A stretch of 64,000 nt of DNA, from positions 372,001 through 436,000 of the forward strand of contig JAOVVO010000004.1 of assembly GCA_028564675.1 (NCBI GenBank). Direction: 5' to 3'. The notes beneath the pieces are model-generated. The model saw only the letters and a list, made by a program, of their open reading frames with translations. It had not been told where the DNA came from and made no database searches. Below are positions 52,220-63,430 of this stretch, in pieces. Each line of letters starts with the position of its first letter. Position 1 is the first letter of the stretch. The translations under genes and the position numbers were made by a program. This stretch comes from Onchocerca lupi. Lineage: Eukaryota > Nematoda > Chromadorea > Rhabditida > Onchocercidae.

Positions 52220-55200
52220 TTAATCCACATCATTCCATATCGTATCACTCGAATTTCTAGGCACATCGATTGAATTTATTTTCGATTTCATTCCATATCG
52301 AAAAATTCGTCGACATTTGATGGATTGTCGTCGAATTGAGTCAATTCGTGATAACGGGGAGACGGTCAAAAGGAAGCCACTACGACGTAAACGCTCATGA
52401 AGCTCTCGGCGAACTGCATTCGGTGACTGCAAAAAATATAAACTTCTATTTAAGGCATCTTTCAAGAATCATCAGTTTAACTCGACTAAAGACAAAACGA
52501 AAGTTACTGGTGCACTGAGAAACGTACTAATAAATGCTCTTAAATTAAAAACATGAACCAACAGTTAACCGTTTCTTGTACCTAGGATAAAGCATCTTTT
52601 CACTGATTATTTCAACAAATATAGAAAGTATTACTTCCTCATTATACTCCTGTTTGAACTGTCTGTAATGTTCATAAACGATAATCGACATGCACATTAC
52701 TTTCAACTGTGATAGATTCATTTCGTGTGCAAACACAAGAAAATGAACAATCTTATCCAGGACTGAAAAATCCTGAAACTATCTGAACCAGTACTCATAA
52801 TACCAACCAATTCTTTACTTCTCTATAAGAATTTGACCTCTTTTTAAACTTCTATTAAGCTAAAAGAGTTCCATTTCATTGGAAATTATTTAAATAACTG
52901 ATGTTTTCAAAGTTTCCCAGTACTGAAGAACAAAATTTCCTAGTAAAAGAGAGAATAAAATATCCCACCTGCAATAGCAATTTACAAAGAGCACGATGAA
53001 TAGTATTTCTGAGCGCATCACGATTCAGGGGTTTGAAATGCATTGCTATGTCAATTAGCTCTCTACTCAATTCTGGTGTCAAATTAGTTGGCATTTCAAA
53101 CGTACCCGTAATCATAAACACTAATATCTAAAAGTGTGCAAGTTTTTATTTCATGGAATTATCCATAGCTTACCGTAAAAATATTTTTCCCTTGATTTTC
53201 AACAATTCTAAAATTGCATGTAGATTTGTGAACGAATGGAGAAAATTTTTTTGTGTGAAACATAATTTCTAGTCTTCATTTTTTTGTAGCTTTTTTTTCT
53301 TTTAATTTTAAGAACACCTTGCGAACGGATTCCAGATTGTAATCGGGTACTGACTGTTCTTTAGACATTAATCCTTCATCATTTGCAGTGAACAGAAAAC
53401 GAAAGTAATCAGAACTTAAGAATAACGCACTTTTAGATATTTTAAGATCACCATCCCGACAATGTATGGTAAAATCGCTACAAACAGTATACCATTAAGT
53501 CGAGATTCCAGAGTGAAAACTCTTTATAATTGAAAGCTTTGCTTGAAAATACCAAAAAGGCAGAATTTCATTTCTACCTTACCATGTTTTTTTTTTTTTT
53601 CAACAAAAGGTGTCTTAATAATTCTAAACATTATTATTTTACCGATTCTACTTAGACATCTGTTGGTACTGATTGCACATGTAATAATTCATTTATTAGA
53701 ATCGAGAAAGGGTATCATTCGGTCTATTAATAATATCTTTTTATCAATATTTAGTATAAAAATGACAAATGATTTACGCGTCCTCACTGTTGAGAACTTT
53801 GAATCGAAAATCGTTCGTAGTATTAGCAGGCGGTGCTGGAACCATACTCATCCAACTATTAAAACCAAAATTAAAGGATTCTGTACTAAACAAAAGGTCA
53901 ACTGTAATCATGATCGTTTTTCCTGAAATATGGTATATTAGATCAGTAAGACTTGAAAGAATCGTAAAATTTAAGATTGAAATGAAGCGAGATTATTTTC
54001 TGCAAATATTTGCAAATCAAACTGATCTAAGTAGCCCATTAGCATCAATGATGGAATTGCTTATTTCGAAGGAACTACTCCTATTAAAATTTTTAGTAAC
54101 GAATATATCAGATACCACTATTAGATTGATCCGTGAAGCACTGTGTCAATGAATCCACAAACGGTGAATCTCTAGGCACCCGGAAGCTGTCCATTGATGA
54201 AAATGTCGTCACGGAACGAGCAGCGACTATATTGCCTACGGGAAAATGTGGTTAGAATAAAGCAGCTGGCAAAATCGAATTTCAAATGTTATTTTATTGA
54301 TCGAGTTGCCCTTTGTGTACAGCTCACTTTTTCAGACATTTTTCTAGCCATACTTTTTATCTTTAAAAACGCAGTTTTTTGTGAGTCCGATGAAGTAATA
54401 TTCTTAATAATTATCTGAATTTTCAAATGTCTAAGAATTTAAGTTTGGATTTCGTTAAAAATTTAAATCACTAAAGAGACGGGATCCTTGATCAATTTTT
54501 TTTCGTCCCCGTAACAAATCAATATAAAACTGTAGCAGCTGCTTACCCGCCCACATGAGTTAATGTAATACCAATTTTATCATCAAATTTTGCTGACAAA
54601 ATATTGAAATTACGATTTTTAGTCCAGGAGAACTATTACTTATTCTCAATTTCATTAAAATAAGGCAGAAATAAAAAACTAGAAAATACATACAACAAAA
54701 TTTGTCTCGAAAATTTAGTATGCAGTGAAACAAACCACGGTAATTATTATCCTCGAGCAGTCTAAACGAAAATTTGCATTCCTTAGGAGATGGATGTGCT
54801 GTTGCCACTCTGCTCTGTTCCAAATACAGATGTATCCTAGGTCTCGATGGTAAACCAAAGTTGGTCCTATACAAATGCACCATCCTGAAAGGAGGTTTGG
54901 TAGTCTCGGATGAAAAAAAAAATCAAAAAAAAAAAAAAGAATCAAAGATAAAATCATTGATAGACTTGCCTGCAGTGTCCAGTACAAAATTATAGATAGA
55001 GTAATGCAACACAAAGTTGCAGGTCAAAATGAGATTTTGAATGCCATTTATGAGTAGCAGCTTTGCCAAAATTATTGTAAAGAAAAATATGAAAAAATTT
55101 GAACCATTCATGAGTGGCACTGCGGTAATTGGTACAGAATGTTTCAGTGTCACCAAAAACATTGAAACCATTGATCGGTTGAAGAACCTGCACTGGCCAA

Positions 55201-55259
55201 TCATAGATAAATATTATTTCTGTGGGGTCTTCATCGCAAACTTTCACAATTGATCCCAT
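52220..55259 (-). CDS. MATH-BTB domain protein (SPOP/BATH-like)
   Basis: MATH-BTB proteins are substrate adaptors for CUL3 ubiquitin ligases (family knowledge). Eight exons join with all phases consistent: 55105-55259, 54736-54884, 54116-54235, 53778-53922, 53318-53477, 52969-53127, 52563-52772, 52220-52426, giving 434 aa. N-terminal part is MATH-like (THEWMVHLYRTNFG then IHLYLEQS and CKFSFRLLED). The BTB domain starts about residue 190 with ADFTIHCRDGDLKISKSALF, then LSSDYFRFLF and SVPDYNLESVRKILVFMITG, the usual BTB order. A helical BACK-like region and an Arg-rich tail follow. A CTTTTAG acceptor ends at 55287 and the first ATG after it is 55259, fitting SL trans-splicing. The MATH call rests on a few motifs; BTB is firm. 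The 52563 donor is GTTGGT. Confidence 0.8.
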
Positions 55260-55287
55260 TTTGCAAGACAGATCCACACGACCAGTC

Positions 55288-56555
55288 TAAAAGCGAGTTA
55301 AACCATAAAACATATACTGACTGCTTATTCAATATTTCAAGCATTACCTTCATTTTCTACATTTATTCAAATTTCAGAAATACAATTTTTTTTTCTACAA
55401 TAGTCAATCCAATCTGCGGAAATCTACAGTGAATTCTTTTTTTTCTAAATGACGAAAAAATGATTTTGATAATGCCGAAGATATCCGACAAAGAAGCATG
55501 CCTTCGAAAAACTTCAGATAATTAAACTTTCATCCTCCACCAGAAAATTCCACATGCCAAAATATCATTAAGCAGTGTACAGATATATCTGCTGCTACAA
55601 ATTACTTTTCCCCATTCGTCAGCTCATCATAAAATTCAGGTCCCAAACTAAGGAAGTAATCAATAAATCACCACGAACAACTATGAGAAAATGAATTTAA
55701 CATTGAAACAGATAAATTCAAACATCTTTTCTGGTCCTCTAGAAGACAAAAAATTTTTCTTGAAATTTCCCACTGCTTGCTTAATCAAGAAACTTTCCAA
55801 ATTTTTTAACTGAAACTTACCAGGCCACTTAGTGATTCAAAAACACAGTGAATGCGTCAACAAGTAATTTTAGCAACTTTATTTCTGATAAAGAAAAACA
55901 CAAAAGAATACTAAATATATGATTTAATTTTAAAGATGAAATGTCTTTGAAGTTTGACTTGAACGTCAAGAACGTAAAATGAAAAAGACCTGAAATTTTT
56001 TCTTACGCACATAATAACTGATGAAGCAGTAAGAAATTACCACTGAAAAGTGAAAACCACAAAATGAACAAGCGGAGAAATTAAATAGTCAACTAATAAA
56101 GGGATTTTTTTGCTTAAGATACAATTCCGCACTACAATAATACCAAGAAATAAAAAGGAGTCATATTTATGTCTTACATGAGAAACGAGCGGAAGTTCGT
56201 TTAATTAAAAAAATTATCCTTAAAAAAAAAAAAAAAAATCGAAAGATCAAAAAGATTAATCAAAATTCAAAAGGATTAGTTGATTGTTATATTTTATATT
56301 TTCACGCACAAAATTTATGTATATAACTCAAATCCATGCATACATTATATTTTCACGCACAAAATCTATATACATATAACGTAAACCAACAACCTAAATA
56401 CATTCAACCATCAAGAGTGGATGTAAAGCAATCCTAAAACATTTATTTGAATCAATTTGTGAGGAACAGATAAGCAGACCGAAATCTAGTTCATTTAAAA
56501 CGATTTCCTTGGCAATTATTTTGATAATAAAATTATAAGACGACATAAAAAAGAT
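55288..56555. other. Intergenic between tyms and the MATH-BTB gene
   Basis: AT-rich, both flanking genes on the minus strand. An imperfect duplication around TTTTCACGCACAAAAT lies at 56299-56314 and 56349-56364. No gene seen. Confidence 0.45.
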
Positions 56556-58869
56556 TTATACAGCCATTGTCATTTTGATCACTGGCATCGGTCGGTAATT
56601 TTCAAGAATAATTGATTCATAAGTGAAATCATCTATTGTCTTGATATTTCCAATGAATCGAACAGTAGGAAACGAACGCGGTTGACGTTTGAGCTAAAAA
56701 TTGTGCTATCAAAAATTTTAGGTGAAATAGTGAAATAAGATTTATGGTAGAAATCTAAAATAATCAAAATCAACCTGTTCTTGCAGTGCATCAACATGAT
56801 TCACATATACATGAGCATCTCCCAAAACATGACATAGATAACCGGCCTAAAAAAAAACTCGTCAAGAATCTAGAAATTTTCAAAATTAACCTAAAAAAAA
56901 ACACTAAAAGATCGTACCTTAAGACCACAAACATGTGCTATCATATGCGTCAGAAGTCCATAGCTCGCTAAATTAAAAGGCACTCCCAAACCCTGCAAAT
57001 AAGAATTCAGACGTTAAAAACTTAATGTATAATCAAACTACAAGAAATTATAAAATGATATCAAAAACAAACCATGTCTCCGGAACGTTGATATAATTGA
57101 CACGAAAGTTCACCATTACGCACCGCAAATTGAGCAAGCGTATGACAAGGTGGTAAAGCCATTAATTTTAAATCTAAAGCCAGCAAAGTCATAAACTTCA
57201 AATTTAAAACATTTTTTTTTTTGCAAAAAAGAGAAAGAAAAAAAAAGCCATAAATAAATTTTTCGGAATAAAAAACCACAATATCGAAATGACACCTTTA
57301 ACATTCCAGGCATTAAGTATAATACGACGACTGTTCGGTTCATTTTTGATCAGATCAATGATTTTAGATAATTGGTCGATACCTTGGTTAGTGTAGTCAG
57401 CATCCATGCCTTGATACTCCGCACCACAGTGTCGCCACTATTGAATTACTTCCTTATTAGAGTTCAAAAACCATGGAAGAAACGATAACGAAATGGGAAA
57501 TTATTACAATAAATCAAAAATGTTGGTAGTGAAAAAAAATAGATGAAACAAGCCAAGAGATCTAATATTTAACAATATGCGAGATCTAATATTTGATTAT
57601 TGTTCTTTTCTTACAGTACATGATAAACTCTAGCCTCAAATACTAAATATTTAATTGATAAAGGAATTCAAGCTTCACCTGGAAGCCGTAAACAGGTCCC
57701 AGATCACCTTCAGCTCGGTCACTGAAGCCAAGCTGGTCGAGAAATTGGCGAGATCCATTGGCATCCCAAATTTTGACACCTTTATCAGATAAATGCTTTG
57801 CATTTGTATCTCCTCGAATGAACCATAACAATTCTTCAACAACGCCCTTCCAAAAGACACGTTTGGTTGTCAACACTGGGATGACACCTATAAAAAATTA
57901 TAAAAGTATAGAAATTATAGCACGAATCAATGTCTCAACGAACAAAATTCCATCGCTTTCAATTTGAATTATACCCGAAAATAGTACTGTCCCAAATTAT
58001 ACTATGAATTATTAAATGCTGTACAGTTGGCATAAAGCATGAAATAATGTAACGTATTTAATATGGGGAGCACTTCAGTTCTATAGTAGAAAGGTGGCAA
58101 AGATCCGTATTTAGTTATTACAGATTTTAAAGTAGCAAATCCTAATTTTACTATAAAAATTTCCAACTTTTATATTTTACATAAGTATATTTTAAATAAA
58201 ACTTTTTTAAAACTAATATACAATTTTCTAGGAAGAATACGTACGCATAAACAATGCATTATTCCTCAAAAAGGTATGGGTGCAACTAATTCTGTTTATC
58301 AAGAAATAATATGGCTGCTGGATTTTTATGGTCTTGCAATCATTCATATGCATAATAATTTAGTTATCAAGATTATGGAACAAGAGACTTCACAAGCTTT
58401 CCATTCTACTCTTGGCTCTAATGTCTCCATTTTCGTCTATAGGATAGCCCAGTGCATTTTACGACTCTTCCAAGTGATTCGTATCCTACAGGTATCTGCA
58501 CAACGTTACCACTGCATCTTCCTTTACATCACGGTCATTACCAAGCACCACTATTCCAGCTATATCATGATCTAAATCCAGAACTTTCCCAGAGAAGTCA
58601 CAAATTCTTATATAAATTCTCATAGAAATATATATTTGATCTTAGTATGAAAAATACTTGATCTTCGCATGAAGAAACTTCTCACCATTTCGAAGTGAAT
58701 AAACGGAATGCATTCCAAACACGGAGATTGTTCCGACACCCGTTCGGTCGTCGATCCTTTCGCCATTTTTCAAAATATACCTAATTTGATCCAAATATTT
58801 GTTCTCATCCTCATTTACTAACACATCGGCATCCCCTCCAGCACTACCACCATCCTCCAAAGAATTCAT
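56556..58869 (-). CDS. tyms: Thymidylate synthase
   Basis: Makes dTMP from dUMP using 5,10-methylene-tetrahydrofolate; cytosolic/nuclear, essential for DNA synthesis (family knowledge). Seven exons join in phase: 58686-58869, 57679-57887, 57296-57437, 57073-57173, 56918-56992, 56775-56846, 56556-56693, giving 306 aa (human 313). Landmarks: DDRTGVGT dUMP-phosphate loop near residue 40; LTTKRVFWKGVVEELLWFIRG; GVKIWDANGSR; GDLGPVYGFQWRH; ALPPCH with the catalytic cysteine near residue 188; QLYQRSGDMGLGVPFN; HVLGDAHVY; C-terminal KMTMAV matching human KMEMAV. A short acidic N-terminal extension precedes the core, shorter than or similar to the human one. Intron 1 (57888-58685) is the longest and contains an atpA-like fragment. 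No clear trans-splice acceptor precedes the ATG. All catalytic landmarks are present, so the gene appears functional. Confidence 0.96.
58393..58602 (-). pseudogene. F1F0-ATPase alpha-subunit (atpA) fragment, frameshifted, in tyms intron 1
   Basis: Three adjacent frames on the minus strand read successive parts of the AtpA N-terminal region in order: DFSGKVLDLDHDIAGIVVLG and NDRDVKEDAVV (about 58505-58602), then VQIPVGYESLGRVVK (about 58454-58502), then LGYPIDENGDIRAKSRMES (58393-58452). These follow the bacterial/mitochondrial order LNLExDNVGIVVxGxDRxIxEGxxV, VPVGxxLLGRVV, LGxPIDGxGxI. Two frameshifts and a small deletion show it is not translated. It lies in the same orientation as tyms, inside its first intron. 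The source could be a Wolbachia-like endosymbiont (inference from the filarial setting and the bacterial look of VLGNDRD) or a nuclear copy of the host mitochondrial ATP synthase gene. Confidence 0.8.
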
Positions 58870-59640
58870 CGTTGACGTTCAGACCACCAGCGAATAGCGA
58901 CAAACCCGGAGAAATTTCAGAAAGATTTAAAAACTCGCGCTAAATAATGAAACTACTACTGTCTCAATGTGTAGTCATTTTGTCCCATCGACAAAAGTTT
59001 CTCTCATCCATCACATTAAATATTCATTTATTAAAATGAGAAAGGTGAGTGTTTCCAAAATCTTAGCATGCTATGGTATCCGTAGTTCTCGATGCTTTCT
59101 ACCGCTGGATTAGAGTACTCAAATTGAGGATTTTCACTAATGATATGATGAGCAGTTACGGGAAAAGAAACTGAATATCAAACAAAACACTAAAAAATTA
59201 ATCTCCGGAAGAAATCGCCAACTTTTCTGAGAATAATCCAATAGAATCATTTGCCTAGAATATTTTTATTTATTCAAAAATCTAATCTCTACCAACACTT
59301 CAGATATGCATATTTTTTAGATTTCACAAATCGGTGAAACTGATAGTTATAAAAAAATATTAAGAAAAACTAAAAATATCAACTTAGTTACCCAGAAATT
59401 TCATCATCCAATGGTTATCTCTTTTCTTGAATCTCCTGAAGAAAGGCTAATAACTTTTAAGATTAATCTTTAATTTTTATAATTCTTAATTCACGATTGC
59501 AGATTTAAATTTATTTCCCAGAGTAAAGTAACCAAAATAAGCGCTTTTGGTCATTTAATGAGTGAAATAGTGAAGGATATTATGTTATAAACTAGCTGTT
59601 ATGAACTTGCCATGACAACGCGTGTGGGATGTAGCAAGTC
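58870..59640. other. Upstream region of tyms, no gene seen
   Basis: AT-rich; presumably includes the tyms promoter, but no recognisable element. Repeat-derived sequence begins at about 59.6 kb. Confidence 0.45.
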
Positions 59641-59679
59641 TTTACAAACAAAAATGTAAATGTTCGTTGTTCAATCCTA

Positions 59680-59748
59680 AATCTCTGAAAGTTCTTGCCG
59701 ATTGCTTTGAAATTTCGACAAAGCAATTGGTAGGAACTTTTGGAGATT
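59680..59748. repeat. Long imperfect inverted repeat beyond the Helitron remnant
   Basis: Arms 59680-59709 and 59719-59748 pair at 25 of 30 positions around a 9-base loop (AAATTTCGA). It lies about 135 bp past the Helitron helicase stop codon, so it is probably the 3' part of that element. The left arm is shared with 45345-45402. Confidence 0.8.
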
Positions 59749-59882
59749 AGCTAATCTATATAAACATATATTGCACGCACGTATATGCTTTTCATGTACA
59801 TGCGTTGCCATGGTTCAGTCTTGATTAAGTGAAGAAGAAAAAGAAGAGGAAGAACATGTTTTTGATGTTTATTTCACAATAT

Positions 59883-60780
59883 TTACAGGTATAAAATATT
59901 TTTTGTTGTTCCATTGTCTGTGTAGATATAGAGATTGTCTGATTTGCAAACTTTAGAACATGCAACGTTGAGCTGTCCGTGTAAGAAGCAATCCGTTTGT
60001 AAATCTAAAACGCACAATTCTAAAGAATTGGCCCTAAGTTTTGTTGATGGTATTTGCAAACGCCAATCACATTGGGAATTCTAGGCTCATAAATTGAAAT
60101 GGGATATCATTGGAATCTCAAGAATGCAAGGAATGAGGATATCTTCACCTTTGAAGGTTAAGATTGTTGTTTCTACGGCGTTGCTCATTAGTTTTTTTAT
60201 TGCCAGCAGAGCAAAACTTTGGCTAGTTGATATTTGGTTGATATTTAATATGATAATTGGCACGCCGATTTTTAGTTGCAGGACGTGCGGGGAATCCCTG
60301 GTAACCACTTCATTTGCTTCCATAACAGTGCCGATGGATTAAATGTGATTTTGCTTCCTTTGAATGTTAGACTGAATAATATTGTTCGTAGATGTCTTTG
60401 TTCCTGGTCGCAAAAACAGCTCGTTCATTTAGCCAATCGTAGTTCTTATAATTGATTGAATATTGGGAAATATTTTTTCAACCAATTCTTTTAACATTAA
60501 ATTGCAGAAGTTACGAGGGAATGAAATTCATCCTGAGGTCAGATCAATCGATACTCTTTCCTTCCCAATTTCCAGCAATTGATGTGAGAGTATCTAGCTG
60601 ATCGATTGTTTTGCAGCTGGATACGCATATTTTAATTAATTTTAACGTCCCTAGTGTTATCATAAAGTAGAGTATTTCAGGCAAGCATTTATTTCGTTCC
60701 TTGTGTCAATCGAGGAATTACAGGTAATGTTTGTCTGAAATTTCTCGCAAGCAACATTAATGCATTTGTCGGCGAAAACT
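59883..60780 (-). mobile_element. Decayed Helitron, C-terminal Pif1-like helicase region
   Basis: Minus-strand fragments in several frames follow the order of Helitron RepHel helicases: LLARNFRQTLPVIPR (about 60710-60755), a NYKNYDWLNERAVFATRNKD block (about 60410-60470), HVLQLKIGVPIIILNINQ and KKLMSNAVETTILTFKGEDI with LIPCILEIPMI (60095-60290), TINKT (about 60045), and the end VLDLQTDCFLHGQLNVACSK with NLYIYTDNGTTKNILYL to a stop at 59883. The known consensus has LLAGDFRQTLPVIPRGT, INKSQGQSL and HGQLYVACSR. At least three frameshifts and several stops: an inactive copy. The Rep domain and helicase N-terminus are missing or lie unrecognised to the right. Confidence 0.85.
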
Positions 60781-61039
60781 AAAAGATGTCAAAATAGCGT
60801 TAAGACAATTATTAAAAACAAGCAGTAAAAGTTTAAGAAGTGCGAAAAAAGTTTCAAATGGACCAACAAGGATAAATATGTTTTTCCTCAAAAGGATAAA
60901 CAGAAGGTTGAACGTGTTTTCCGGCCAAAACGATGCACATGTGAGAGGAGAAGAAACCTCGAAAGAATTTGAAGGGTTCGGATTTTGGAGCAGAATCAGT
61001 TTAACCACAAATTTCTGCACCGACTCAGCTCCAGTTCTA

Positions 61040-61330
61040 CGACGATGAGGATCGACGCATCTGTAGCAACAGTTCGATAGTCTAGATCGATAGAGTTACA
61101 ATTCAACAGAAGACTCTATTAGTACTTTTACCTTATTTATCGTGTATTGTTCATTTACTGTTTATTATTGCATATAATATCGTATTATTTAATAAAGCAC
61201 ATATGCTGTTTTTGCCAAGTCACAATGGCAACAAGAATTCATCTCCAATCCAAACAATTTACAAACCAAATTACATAATTCAATCAGATCCAGTAGCGTT
61301 ACCAAATATCATGTTTCCAAGCAAATCTTG
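61040..61330 (+). repeat. LTR-like fragment, copy 2
   Basis: Diverged, collinear copy of the 34335-34733 element (shared TGTATTGTTCATTTACTGTT, ATCGTATT, CAAGTCACAATGG and CCAATCCAAACAA landmarks). It abuts the Helitron remnant. No internal retrotransposon coding seen. Confidence 0.45.
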
Positions 61331-61865
61331 CAATGATCGATCAGGAGCCTAGAGCGATTTTTTGAGCGTCATTCTGCACTCATCTCAAACAATAAGTTCA
61401 CATTTCTGCAATACTTCCCTATGTCGAATGCTTGGGAAATGTTGCACGTGGTAGTTTCAATGAATTGCGAAATGTACGCTATGGTGAACGAAATGTGCGT
61501 ATAATAAACGATTACAGCTTAATTCCAACGCAATGTTACACGAAATCTATATAAATCGAATTAAAAATAAGTCGAAATTTATGAAAATCCAATTTAATAA
61601 TTGAATCGGAAACATTGAAATGGAATTGTAAAATATTCAGTATAGTGTGTGTTGTTTTTACATCCATCAAATGGCGCTGTTTTTCGAAAAAAGCATGTTT
61701 TTTACCTGTCATATATGGATTTGAGCCATTCTTTGTCTATTTCGCTTATTCGCTGAACGCTATCACCGTGTTCGCAACCGTGCATCCTTAATTCTGACTG
61801 TACATCTCTTTGCTGCTTCGTTTGGAGAAAAAAAATTTGATCAAATCATATAATTTGGTCGTTAA
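61331..61865. other. No gene seen
   Basis: AT-rich sequence between repeat blocks; no open frame or motif worth naming. Confidence 0.45.
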
Positions 61866-62060
61866 ATTGGATTGGAGATTACTTCTTTTTGCTGTTATGA
61901 TTCCGAAGATCAATAAATAGTAGTCGTTTGAATGCTCATTACGTCGTACTTTGGTTTGTGACTATTGTTCTTCTTTCGCTTTACTGCCGTCGCTACCGCT
62001 GAACTGTTGCTTGTGCGCTGAACTGTGGCTCCAACTGCCGCCGAACTGTTGTCGTGAATT
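61866..62060 (+). repeat. Unclassified repeat family, copy 1
   Basis: TTGGATTGGAGATTACTTCT, GCTGTTATGATTC, TGCTCATTACGTCGTACTTT, GTGACTA and a GAACTGTTGC-rich tail recur in the same order at 63122-63430, where an insertion separates the first two blocks from the rest. Confidence 0.6.
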
Positions 62061-62819
62061 TTTTATTTGAATTGAATTGAGTTGTTGAGAGGTCCGACAA
62101 GCGCCAAATATTACCACCAATATCTTGACCAGTGTTGACAGTCGTTGACTTGCGTTGACTCGAGTGAGTGAGTTGAATTTAGTGGGGTATGTTGGTTTGA
62201 CTTGGAGTGTGTTGAATTGAAGCCGGATTGTAATAATCCTTTATTGGTACAAAGAGAAATAAGTAGGGGAAAGCGTAACCGTGATGATTTGCAAGCGTGA
62301 AGAATGGTAACAGTGATAATCTTGTAAGTGAAATACAAGCTTATATTTGTTAAGTAATGGGAGTGGTTTGATTAACCAGCAGAATACAAAAAAGTGGATT
62401 GGAGTTTTCTCATGCTATGTAGGAGATGGTTACATGAGAAACACATTTTTTTGTTATAGATTAACAAACAGATGTGCATAATTATCCATGTAAAAATGAA
62501 TACAAATTAGATAACGGATTCATTTCTCAATGTGGGAAAACGTTGTAAATTTGCATAATGAGATAAATCCTTTATGTAAGAGAGGCTTTACAAAAAATAA
62601 TTTTACCAGATGTTCAAGATAAGAATGTAACAGATGTTTAAGATTATCTAAAGAAATTTACATAACCTTTCAAATAGAATAATTTTTTTATAGTGTAAGT
62701 GAATTAAAATAAAAAGTTAAAACAAGTCAAAAGAAGAAATTTATTTTTTATTTATAAGATTAGTTTGAGATTTGTTGAGTTTCGCGAAATTGAAATTCGC
62801 GATAACTGTCTTCGAAATT

Positions 62820-62880
62820 GATTTGTGACTGAACTTGGACTTGAACTTGAATTTCTGCTGCCGTCGAACTGTGTGACTAA
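62820..62880 (+). repeat. Unclassified repeat family, partial copy
   Basis: GTGACTGAACTTGGACTTGA and CTGCTGCCGTCGAACTGTGT resemble the GAACTG-rich tails of 61866-62060 and 63122-63430 only; a short fragment of the same family. Confidence 0.4.
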
Positions 62881-63121
62881 AATTGAAATGCTCTGAAGTC
62901 CTGATCTTTCAAATTCTTCGGGGCTCCTCCTCCTCCTCCCTCACATGTCTCTTTATGATTATTTAACCTCATTTTGTTTATCCGTGAATCGGAGCGTTTT
63001 GGCGTCAAAAATTCAGTCTCTTTGAAATTACGTCGCACTATTTGAACTTTAATATTCCTTGTATATCATGATTTTTCCTTTTTTGAATAAAAGTTCTGAT
63101 AGTTTGTAATTTAGCTTACAA

Positions 63122-63430
63122 CCTGGTTGGATTGGAGATTGCTTCTTGCTGTTGTGATTCGATGAAATCAGCAATAGGCTTTATTGTGTTTATATGACAT
63201 TATACACAATATCGCGCTTAACAATAGTAAGGATTAATTGAATAATATATATACAAGGTAAATATACAAGATACTAATAATTGTTTAATGCTCACTATGT
63301 TGTACTTTTCTTTCGTGACTACCATTCTCTTTCGGCTCCACCACTGCTGTTGCTCCTGCTTAGCTGTCCCTCGTGCCATCGAAACTGTTTTCGAAGTTGA
63401 ACTGAGATTGAACTGCTGCTGATACTGGTC
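63122..63430 (+). repeat. Unclassified repeat family, copy 2
   Basis: Opens with TTGGATTGGAGATTGCTTCT and GCTGTTGTGATTC, then about 130 bp absent from copy 1, then TGCTCACTATGTTGTACTTT, TTCGTGACTACC and a CTGCTG/GAACTG-rich tail. No coding frame. Confidence 0.6.

Noticed and set aside
53543..54152. Two overlapping 127-codon plus-strand frames
   Set aside because: They are antisense to phased MATH-BTB exons 53778-53922 and 54116-54235 and the intervening introns.
58276..58575. 99-codon plus-strand frame inside tyms intron 1
   Set aside because: It is the antisense of the atpA-like fragment and has no protein-like features of its own.
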